From Bacteroidales bacterium 6E (GTDB taxonomy: Bacteria > Bacteroidota > Bacteroidia > Bacteroidales > Prolixibacteraceae): a stretch of DNA of 64,000 nt. Made by a program: the position numbers and the translations under genes. How positions within the stretch are numbered: position 1 is the first letter of the stretch; each line of letters starts with the position of its first letter. Where the stretch lies: NCBI GenBank assembly GCA_001270045.2, contig DF970670.1:44047-108046 (forward strand), written 5' to 3'. Below are positions 54,464-62,211 of this stretch, in pieces. A model generated the notes under the pieces. It ran no database searches, had not been told where the DNA came from, and saw nothing but the letters and a program-made list of their open reading frames with translations.

Positions 54464-56029
54464 ATGAACAGAAGCCAAACACTGAAAAAGATCCGCCGGA
54501 AAGTCAAGATCTGGGACGTGATCATCATCGGGGGTGGTGCTACCGGACTGGGTATTGCCGTCGATGCCGCCTCCCGTGGGTATAAAACATTGCTGCTTGA
54601 GCAATCCGATTTCTCAAAAGGTACCTCGAGCCGCAGTACCAAACTGGTGCATGGTGGCGTCAGGTATCTCCAGCAGGGTGATATTGGATTGGTTTTCGAG
54701 GCCCTGAAGGAAAGGGGCCTTATGTTCAAGAATGCCCCGCACCTGGTTACCAACCAGTCGTTTATCATCCCGTCATATGAATGGTGGGGAACTTCCTTTT
54801 ATACCGTCGGACTGAAATTATACGATATGATGGCCGGGAAACTGGGATTGGGAACCTCCATGATGCTGAGCAGGGAAGAAACCATCGAGGCCCTGCCGAC
54901 AGTCCAGCAAGCCGGTCTCAGGGGGGGAACCATATATCACGACGGGCAATTCGATGATGCAAGAATGGCCATAAGCCTGGCACTTACCTGTGTGGATTAC
55001 GGCGGTTCGGTGCTGAATTACTGCAAGGTGACCGGACTGATCCGCGAAAAGGAAATGGTGGCCGGCGTTACCGCTGTTGACCAGATATCGGGAGAGGAAT
55101 TTTCAATTAGCGCTAAGGTGGTGGTCAATGCAACCGGGGTATTTGTCGACGACATCATCAAGATGGATGATCCACAGGCACCGGATACCACCATTCCCAG
55201 CCAGGGTATCCACCTGGTGCTGGGAAAGGAGTTCCTTCCCAACAAATCGGCTGTCATGGTACCCAATACAAGCGATGGCAGGGTGATGTTTGCCGTTCCT
55301 TGGCATAACCATATCGTGGTAGGCACTACCGATACGTTGGTGTCCGACCGCCTGCTCGAACCGGTGGCACTCGACGAGGAAGTCAGTTTTCTGCTAACCA
55401 CTGCCGGTCAGTATCTTGCCAAACAGCCCCAAAAGGAGGATGTGCTTAGCGTCTTTGCCGGATTGAGGCCATTGGCCAAACCGGAGGAGGATGGCCGGTC
55501 AACCAAGGAAATATCCAGAAGTCACCGGATCATCTTATCCCTCTCGGGACTCATCACCATCACGGGTGGTAAGTGGACTACTTACCGGAAAATGGCTGAG
55601 GATGTGGTTGAAAAGGTCATTGTGATGGGTGGGTTGCCCGACAGGGAATGTATCACGGACCACATGCCCATCCATGGATTCCGGATGGACCTTGATCCAA
55701 CAACCGACCCCATGGCCCCTTATGGCCTTGACAAGGAGAATATCCTGGCACTGGAGGAAGATATGCCCGAAGTCCAGGGATTCCTGAGTGAAAAGCTCCA
55801 GATCCGAAAGTCCCAGGTTATCTGGGCGGTAAGGGAGGAAATGGCCATGACTGTCGAGGATGTGTTGGCACGCCGCACAAGGGCATTGTTCCTAGATGCC
55901 AGGGAAAGCATCCGGTTGGCACCTGAAGTGGCCGAACTGATGGCAAATGAACTGAAACTGGATGACGCATGGAAAGCCAGTCAGGTCAAAGAGTTCAATG
56001 AAGTGGCTGCCGGTTACCTGATTGCCTGA
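54464..56029 (+). CDS. glpD: Aerobic-type glycerol-3-phosphate dehydrogenase
   Basis: A 521-aa FAD enzyme. Features: VIIIGGGATGLGIAVDAASRG (dinucleotide fold) near residue 20, GTSSRSTKLVHGGVRYL (substrate/FAD), IYHDGQFDDARMAI, and GITITGGKWTTYR-like motif near 365. Oxidises glycerol 3-phosphate to dihydroxyacetone phosphate and passes electrons to the quinone pool at the inner membrane. Cotranscribed with glpK. A hairpin follows. Confidence 0.95.
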   Translation: MNRSQTLKKIRRKVKIWDVIIIGGGATGLGIAVDAASRGYKTLLLEQSDFSKGTSSRSTKLVHGGVRYLQQGDIGLVFEALKERGLMFKNAPHLVTNQSFIIPSYEWWGTSFYTVGLKLYDMMAGKLGLGTSMMLSREETIEALPTVQQAGLRGGTIYHDGQFDDARMAISLALTCVDYGGSVLNYCKVTGLIREKEMVAGVTAVDQISGEEFSISAKVVVNATGVFVDDIIKMDDPQAPDTTIPSQGIHLVLGKEFLPNKSAVMVPNTSDGRVMFAVPWHNHIVVGTTDTLVSDRLLEPVALDEEVSFLLTTAGQYLAKQPQKEDVLSVFAGLRPLAKPEEDGRSTKEISRSHRIILSLSGLITITGGKWTTYRKMAEDVVEKVIVMGGLPDRECITDHMPIHGFRMDLDPTTDPMAPYGLDKENILALEEDMPEVQGFLSEKLQIRKSQVIWAVREEMAMTVEDVLARRTRALFLDARESIRLAPEVAELMANELKLDDAWKASQVKEFNEVAAGYLIA

Positions 56030-56036
56030 ACGGGAT

Positions 56037-56068
56037 TCCCCCGGCCGTGAAAGAATCCGGGGATTTTT
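56037..56068 (+). terminator. Terminator after glpD
   Basis: TCCCCCGG (56037-56044) pairs with CCGGGGA (56057-56063), followed by T5. It sits between glpD and the facilitator gene, so glpF may have its own or reduced transcription. Confidence 0.72.
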
Positions 56069-56144
56069 CCCGTGTTTGTTTGAATGAAAGGATGGGTCAT
56101 GTGTTTAGGGCCTTCCGACTTGAATAACCAAATCAACATTGATC

Positions 56145-56159
56145 AAAAAAAAAAAAAAA
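56145..56159 (+). repeat. A15 homopolymer directly before the glpF start codon
   Basis: Fifteen A then C then ATG. It occupies the place of a ribosome-binding site. A-rich leaders favour initiation in Bacteroidota, which often lack Shine-Dalgarno sites. A tract this long is prone to length slippage. Confidence 0.7.
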
Positions 56160-56160
56160 C

Positions 56161-56898
56161 ATGCTGGAGAATTTTGCTGAATTTCTGGGCACCTTTATCC
56201 TGATCCTGCTGGGGAACGGAGTGGTTGCCAACACCAACCTGAAACAGACCCACAGTCATGGAGGAGGCTGGATTGTAATAGCTGCAGGATGGGGAATGGC
56301 CGTGTTTGTGGGGGTTTTTGCCACAATGGATATCAGCGGGGCACACCTTAATCCTGCGGTAACCCTTGCATTAGCCATGAGCGGCCTGTTCGAATGGTCC
56401 AGGGTGGTTCCGTTCATCATTTCCCAGATCCTGGGTGCCATGCTGGGGGCTGCCACCGTTTATCTTTACTTCAGGGATCATTTTCTGGTCACAACGGAAC
56501 CGGGTACCAAAAAGGCCTGTTTCTGCACGGCTCCTGCCATCCGGAATTTCAAGAGCAACTTTTTCTCCGAAATGGTCGGAACCTTCGTATTGGTGCTGGC
56601 CGTATTGCTGATACACCTGCCCATCCTTGAAATAGAGGGCGTCGAATCCGCCAAGGTCGGACTGGGCTCCCTGCAGGCATTGCCTGTGGGATTGCTGGTA
56701 TTTGCCATTGGTTTGAGTCTGGGGGGTACCACGGGATACGCCATTAATCCGGCCCGTGATCTCGGCCCTCGTATCGTGCATTCCCTTTTGCCCATCCCCA
56801 ACAAAGATGACAACGATTGGGGATATGCCTGGATTCCGGTAGCCGGACCTGCTATGGGGGCGACTGTTGCCGTCCTGATCTACCTGGTCCTGGTCTGA
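56161..56898 (+). CDS. glpF: Glycerol uptake facilitator (aquaporin family)
   Basis: A 245-aa membrane protein with six helices and the two NPA half-helices (HLNPAVTLALA near residue 63 and AINPARDLGPR near 195). The residue after the second NPA is Arg and D follows two later, the aquaglyceroporin pattern. It passes glycerol into the cell for GlpK. No Shine-Dalgarno site; a 15-A tract precedes the ATG. Confidence 0.93.
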   Translation: MLENFAEFLGTFILILLGNGVVANTNLKQTHSHGGGWIVIAAGWGMAVFVGVFATMDISGAHLNPAVTLALAMSGLFEWSRVVPFIISQILGAMLGAATVYLYFRDHFLVTTEPGTKKACFCTAPAIRNFKSNFFSEMVGTFVLVLAVLLIHLPILEIEGVESAKVGLGSLQALPVGLLVFAIGLSLGGTTGYAINPARDLGPRIVHSLLPIPNKDDNDWGYAWIPVAGPAMGATVAVLIYLVLV

Positions 56899-57316
56899 AC
56901 CACTTGTGTCCGACGCTGGATGAATTTTTCAGGGAATAGGTGATCCTGCACTTCCTGGTGCTTCCTTGCTTGTCATACTAAAATGGGATCCGCCCCGTTA
57001 TCCTTCCGGATGCAAACCCGGATGGACATACTTTAAAAATTTGGACCTTGGATTAGAACCCTTTGGTAATAAAACCATTGGGAAAATTTTATCGCAAACA
57101 CGAGATTCATTCTAAATTCAATAGTTATTAAAAAATTTATTTGAAAAGCTTATTAAAATTAAATATTTTAGCAAGCCAAAGAATGGAAGTCTGGTGGCCT
57201 GCATTGAAATGGTTCAAAAGGCCATAAACTCAAACTCTCCCCGAAAAGTGTCAGGCATTGCCGTATTTGGCTGATGTAGAGATTGGATTCAAGATAAATG
57301 TCAATATATATCAGAT
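56899..57316. other. Intergenic region, no gene seen
   Basis: 418 bases between glpF and the Gfo/Idh/MocA gene. Frames are short and unlike any family. A weak inverted stretch around ATCC/GGAT repeats (56998-57024) and AT-rich DNA from about 57050 could hold a terminator and promoter, but I cannot place either with confidence. Confidence 0.35.
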
Positions 57317-58585
57317 ATGGAAAGAAGAAAATTCATCCGGAACGGAGTGGTCTCCATGGCTGCTTTTTCCATTATCCCTTCCCATGTTCTTGGGGGGAGA
57401 AATTATGTTGCCCCATCTGACCAGCTGACCAAGGCCATCATTGGTGTTGGAAGCATGGGCCGGGGACATATTCCTTATGAAGACACCCGGGTTGTCGCGA
57501 TCTGTGATGTCGACAAACGTCACATCGAACTGGCAAAGGCCGAACTGGCAAAAGCCGGCATGAAAAACGATGTAAAGGTATATCACGATTACCGTGAGCT
57601 ATTGCTGAACAAGGACATTGATATCGTGCATATTGCCACCCCACCGCACTGGCATGGCATCATGAGCGTGGATGCGGCCAATGCCGGAAAGGATGTCTGG
57701 TGCGAAAAACCGATGACCAGGACCATCGGTGAGGGTTTGCGTGTGAAGGAGGCCATCGCCGCCAACGGCAGGATGTTCCGTTTGAATACCTGGTTCAGGT
57801 TCAAGGATAATTTCTATGGCATGAATACCACGGTGAAACCCATCAAGAAGCTGGTCGACAGTGGTTTGTTGGGTTGGCCATTGAAGGTGACCGTAAATGC
57901 GGCCACCGGATTTGACTGGAAATTCTACTGGATCGGCCGCACCGACCTGGATATCCAGACAGTTCCTGCCGACCTTGATTACGAAATGTGGCTGGGGCCT
58001 GCCCCATTTAAGCCATACCATCCCCACCGGACACACGGTACCTTCAGGGGATACTGGGATTATGACGGTGGCGGACTGGGTGACATGGGACAGCATTACC
58101 TCGATCCTGTCCAGTATTTCCTGGGCAAGGACCATACCAGTCCGGTAAGGGTTGATGTTGACACCGAACAGCAGCACCCCGATGCGGCTGGCATCTGGAA
58201 AAGGGTGGAACTCACCTATGCAGATGGTTGCAAGATCATTCTCGACGGTGACAACCGCGACAAGGATGCCGCTTACATTGAAGGTCCGAAGGGAAAACTG
58301 TTCAAGGGATTCAAGAGCGATATCCCCGACCTGGAGAAAAAACTGGCTGCACTGCCCGATCCCGATCCGCAGATTGGCACCTTCTCTGATTCAGTGAAGA
58401 GCCGTCAGAAATTTGCCCTGAATGAGGAGAACGGTTTCCGTTCGAGCACGCTGGTCAACATGGCCATCATCGCCATCCGTCTTGGAAGATCGTTGAAATT
58501 CGATCCCGACAAGTGTGAGTTTATTGATGATCACGCGGCAAACCTGCTGATCCATCAGCCAATGCGTGCCCCCTGGAAGATTTGA
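57317..58585 (+). CDS. Exported Gfo/Idh/MocA-family oxidoreductase
   Basis: A 422-aa NAD(P)-dependent sugar oxidoreductase-like protein. The N-terminus MERRKFIRNGVVSMAAF has a twin-arginine-like signal (RRKF) as in Bacteroidota surface/periplasmic members. Rossmann motif IIGVGSMGRGH (about 38-48), the EKP motif in WCEKPMTRTI and the later active-site DMGQHYLDPVQYF. It would oxidise or epimerise a sugar. Next to a DUF1080 protein and a rhamnosidase, a role in 3-keto-glycoside formation is an attractive inference. It starts the locus, 25 bases before the DUF1080 gene. Confidence 0.88.
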   Translation: MERRKFIRNGVVSMAAFSIIPSHVLGGRNYVAPSDQLTKAIIGVGSMGRGHIPYEDTRVVAICDVDKRHIELAKAELAKAGMKNDVKVYHDYRELLLNKDIDIVHIATPPHWHGIMSVDAANAGKDVWCEKPMTRTIGEGLRVKEAIAANGRMFRLNTWFRFKDNFYGMNTTVKPIKKLVDSGLLGWPLKVTVNAATGFDWKFYWIGRTDLDIQTVPADLDYEMWLGPAPFKPYHPHRTHGTFRGYWDYDGGGLGDMGQHYLDPVQYFLGKDHTSPVRVDVDTEQQHPDAAGIWKRVELTYADGCKIILDGDNRDKDAAYIEGPKGKLFKGFKSDIPDLEKKLAALPDPDPQIGTFSDSVKSRQKFALNEENGFRSSTLVNMAIIAIRLGRSLKFDPDKCEFIDDHAANLLIHQPMRAPWKI

Positions 58586-58610
58586 TGGTATAACTGAAAT
58601 TGCAGAAATT

Positions 58611-61600
58611 ATGAATAAGAGAATATTATCACTGTTGCTGGTCCTGTTTCTATCAACTACCCTGATGGCCCAAAGGCCGGGGGGTGACCAGCGTACGACC
58701 GAAACCAAGATTGCCGACCTGCTGATGCAGCTTCCGGCCAAAAACAGCGCCGACTACAACCGGATCATGAAAGACCTTTCGGGCATGGGCGAAGCGGCCA
58801 TTTCCAATATCACGCCCAATCTGGTGGCTCCGGGCAAGGGTGACGATTCACAGCTTCGTTATGCCATCAGTGGCCTCGTGAAGTATATATCCGACGGAAA
58901 CGACAAGGCTGCCATGCAGACGGTCTGCCAGTCCCTGGTGAAAGCCCTGGGCAGTGCCAAAGACGATGAGGTGAAGGACTTCCTGTTACAGGAATTGCAG
59001 TATGTGGCTGGCGCAGGTGCCATACCCGCCGTTACCCCGTTGCTGAAATCACAAAGGTTATGTGATCCTGCAGCCAGGGTACTGGTTCGCATCAACAACG
59101 AACAGTCGGGCAAGGCTTTGGCTGATGCACTGGCAGGTGCCAATACTGCCCAGCAGACCATCCTGGTCAAGGCATTGGGTGAAGTGGGTTACCGTCCGGC
59201 CCTCAGTGCCGTCCAGAACCTGGCAACCACCGGTGACCAGGGACTGAAAAAAGCAGTGCTCGAAACCCTGGCGCAGTTCGCCGATCCTTCATCGGTTAAG
59301 CTGATGGAGGCCGAAGCATTAAAGGTAAACCATGTTTTTGACAATACAAATGCCAATGCCGCATACTTTGTATACCTGAGAAACCTGACCGAAAATGGCA
59401 ATGGTGCACTGGCTTCCAAGTCGGCCAAAAAACTGATGTCCGGCAAATCGGTACCGGTTGCCACTCAAACCGCAGGTTTGTACCTGTTGGCCAAGGCCAA
59501 CGGAAGCAAGGCAGTCCCAGACCTGATGAAAGCGCTCAACTCGGGTGACAAAACTTACCGGGTGGCTGCACAACATATGCTGGCCGATCTCTATTCTCCG
59601 CAAACCTCGGCCCTGATCATCAAAAAGGCTTCGGGCAAGGTTACACCCGAACTGAAGTCGGAATTGATTTATTTGCTGGGTGAAAAGAAGGAGAAATCGG
59701 GCATGCCATTATTCCTGAACGCGTTGAATGACAACAACCCGGATGTCCGGATTTCAGCGATCCATGCCATTTCCATGGCAGGTGAGAAGGATGCGGTCGC
59801 TCCATTGGTTGCCACCTTGCTGAAGGGTGATGCCCAGACGATCAGCGCTGCCCGCAATGCACTGATGACCATCGAGGGCGAGGGTGTCGCCGATGCGGCT
59901 GCAGCTGCCATGACCCAGGGATCTCCCGATGCAAAGGTTGCCCTGATCGGCATCCTGGCCGAAAAACATGCTTCCAAATATTCAGGTGTGGTATTCGACC
60001 AGGCTTCGGTGGCTGATCCGAAGGTTCGTGAAGCTTCCGCGGCCGCATTGTCTACACTGGTAAAACCCGGTGACGCCGAAAAAGTGGCTGCCCTGTTAAA
60101 CAAGGCTTCAGCCCCTGCCGAGATTGCTTCGTTTCAGAAGGCATTGTACCAGGCACTCCAGGGAACCGGCACCAGCGAACAACAGGTTGCCACCGTGACC
60201 GGTTTCATGAAGGGTGAAGTCAGCAAGTCGGACCGTTATTATAATGTATTGGGTAGCATTGGCGGTGATGCCGCACTGGCTGCCATCGAAAACGAAATGA
60301 AATTTGCCGCGGCACAGCATAAAGCTGCTGCCGTCAAGGCCCTGAGCGGATGGAGCGATGCTTCGGCCCTGCCGTTGCTGTTCTCCATCGCACGCGAGAA
60401 TTCTGACAAGGAACTGAAGAATACGGCCCTGAATGGCTTCATCCAGGGAATCAACCGGTCGAAGGAACCGGCCGACCAGAAAGTGCTGATGTTCCGTAAT
60501 GCCATGGAACTGGCATCGACAAAGGATCAGCAAACCACCATCCTGAACCGTGTGGCCGCCAATCCAACCCTGATGGCGCTGGTGTTCGTGGCCCGTTATC
60601 TCGACGATGCCAACCTTCAACAGGCAGCAGTTCAGTCGGTAAGGAACATCGTGACCGCCAATCCTGCCCTCTATGGCCCGGTTGTTCAGGAAATTGTGGA
60701 CAAGTCGATCGCCCTCAACAAGGATGAGGAAGCGGAATACCAGAAACAGGCTTTGCTGAAACACATGTCATCACTTCCGAAGGAAGGATTTGTATCGATG
60801 TTCAACGGCAAGGACCTGACCGGCTGGAAAGGCCTGGTGGGCAATCCCATTTCAAGGGGCAAGATGACACCTGCGAAACTGGCCGAAGAACAGGCCAAGG
60901 CCGATGAGCGGATGCGCCGCGACTGGCGTGTCGAGAATGGTGTGCTGATTTTCGAAGGGGAAGGTTATGATAACCTTTGCTCCGAAAAAATGTATGCCGA
61001 CTTTGAATTGTTCCTCGACTGGCGCATGGAAGCCAAGGGTGATGGCGGCGTTTACCTTCGTGGTACCCCACAGGTCCAGACCTGGGATACCTCCCGCGTG
61101 GAAGCTGGTGCACAGGTCGGCTCCGGTGGTCTGTACAACAACCAGGTAAACGTGAGCAAACCTTTGGTGGTGGCCGATAACCCGATCAACGAATGGAATA
61201 CTTTTCATATCAGGATGATTGGCGACAAGGTGACCGTATACCTGAACGGTATCCTGGTGACCGACAATGTCGTGCTGGAAAACTACTGGGACCGCAAACT
61301 CCCGATCTTCGAGAAGGAAGCGATCGAGTTGCAGGCACATGGAACCAAGCTTGAATTCAGGGATGTCTATGTACGCGAGATTCCCCGTCCTGAGCCTTTT
61401 AAAGTAACCAAAGAGGAGGAAGCGGAAGGTTTTGTCCCGATGTTCAATGGGATCGACCTGGCCGGCTGGACAGGCAACAAGGTGGACTATTTCGCCCAGG
61501 AGGGTATGCTGGTTTGCCAGCCTTCGGGTCATGGGTCCGGTAACCTTTATACTGAAAAGGAATATGGTGATTTTATCATGCGATTTGAGTTCCAGTTGAC

Positions 61601-62009
61601 TCCCGGTGCCAACAACGGTCTCGGTATCCGCACTCCAACAACGGGCGATGCCGCCTATGTGGGTATGGAGCTCCAGATCCTCGACAATGAGGCTGAAATC
61701 TACAAAAACCTGAAGCCTTACCAGTATCACGGATCGGTCTATGGTGTGATTGCCGCCAAAAGGGGTTTCCTGAAACCGGTCGGTGAATGGAATGTCCAGG
61801 AAGTACAGGCCATTGGCAGTCGCATCAAGATCACCCTGAACGGGGAAGTCATTGTTGACGGTGACATTGCCGAAGCCAGCAAGAACGGGACGGCAACCGC
61901 CGACGGACTCAAACATCCCGGTTTGCTGAATCCGGCAGGCCATATCGGATTCCTGGGTCATGGTTCTCCCCTGAAATTCAGGAACCTCCGCATCAAGGAA
62001 GTCAAATAA
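58611..62009 (+). CDS. HEAT-repeat protein with two DUF1080 domains
   Basis: A 1132-aa exported protein from ATG 58611 (MNKRILSLLLVLFLSTTLMAQ). Residues 25-700 form a long run of alpha-helical HEAT-like repeats (for example NPDVRISAIHAISMAGEKDAV and DPKVREASAAALSTLV). Two copies of DUF1080 follow: about 725-930 (GFVSMFNGKDLTGWKG) and 938-1130 (GFVPMFNGIDLAGWTG), each with the GDGGVYLRG or TPGANNGLGIRTP strand. DUF1080 proteins include 3-keto-disaccharide hydrolases. The Gfo/Idh/MocA partner lies just upstream. It may process oxidised glycosides at the cell surface or in the periplasm, with the HEAT coil as scaffold. Confidence 0.88.
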   Translation: MNKRILSLLLVLFLSTTLMAQRPGGDQRTTETKIADLLMQLPAKNSADYNRIMKDLSGMGEAAISNITPNLVAPGKGDDSQLRYAISGLVKYISDGNDKAAMQTVCQSLVKALGSAKDDEVKDFLLQELQYVAGAGAIPAVTPLLKSQRLCDPAARVLVRINNEQSGKALADALAGANTAQQTILVKALGEVGYRPALSAVQNLATTGDQGLKKAVLETLAQFADPSSVKLMEAEALKVNHVFDNTNANAAYFVYLRNLTENGNGALASKSAKKLMSGKSVPVATQTAGLYLLAKANGSKAVPDLMKALNSGDKTYRVAAQHMLADLYSPQTSALIIKKASGKVTPELKSELIYLLGEKKEKSGMPLFLNALNDNNPDVRISAIHAISMAGEKDAVAPLVATLLKGDAQTISAARNALMTIEGEGVADAAAAAMTQGSPDAKVALIGILAEKHASKYSGVVFDQASVADPKVREASAAALSTLVKPGDAEKVAALLNKASAPAEIASFQKALYQALQGTGTSEQQVATVTGFMKGEVSKSDRYYNVLGSIGGDAALAAIENEMKFAAAQHKAAAVKALSGWSDASALPLLFSIARENSDKELKNTALNGFIQGINRSKEPADQKVLMFRNAMELASTKDQQTTILNRVAANPTLMALVFVARYLDDANLQQAAVQSVRNIVTANPALYGPVVQEIVDKSIALNKDEEAEYQKQALLKHMSSLPKEGFVSMFNGKDLTGWKGLVGNPISRGKMTPAKLAEEQAKADERMRRDWRVENGVLIFEGEGYDNLCSEKMYADFELFLDWRMEAKGDGGVYLRGTPQVQTWDTSRVEAGAQVGSGGLYNNQVNVSKPLVVADNPINEWNTFHIRMIGDKVTVYLNGILVTDNVVLENYWDRKLPIFEKEAIELQAHGTKLEFRDVYVREIPRPEPFKVTKEEEAEGFVPMFNGIDLAGWTGNKVDYFAQEGMLVCQPSGHGSGNLYTEKEYGDFIMRFEFQLTPGANNGLGIRTPTTGDAAYVGMELQILDNEAEIYKNLKPYQYHGSVYGVIAAKRGFLKPVGEWNVQEVQAIGSRIKITLNGEVIVDGDIAEASKNGTATADGLKHPGLLNPAGHIGFLGHGSPLKFRNLRIKEVK

Positions 62010-62032
62010 CAGAATAACCGAACAGTTTTAAG

Positions 62033-62073
62033 GTGGCCCGGCCAGGTGAAAATCTGCAGGGCCACTTTTTTTT
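62033..62073 (+). terminator. Terminator after the DUF1080 gene
   Basis: GTGGCCC (62033-62039) pairs with GGGCCAC (62059-62065), followed by T8. It separates this pair from the rhamnosidase gene. Confidence 0.85.
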
Positions 62074-62211
62074 GCTCATTCAATAACTTTGAATGTCCAA
62101 TTGCGCATTCCGGTTGCGTTTTATACCTTTGGAATCCGCTGTCCACCGGATAAGTTTGTACGTGTGATGGCGAACCAACCAACTTGTTTCAAACCTTTCG
62201 ATCCCGGAAAT

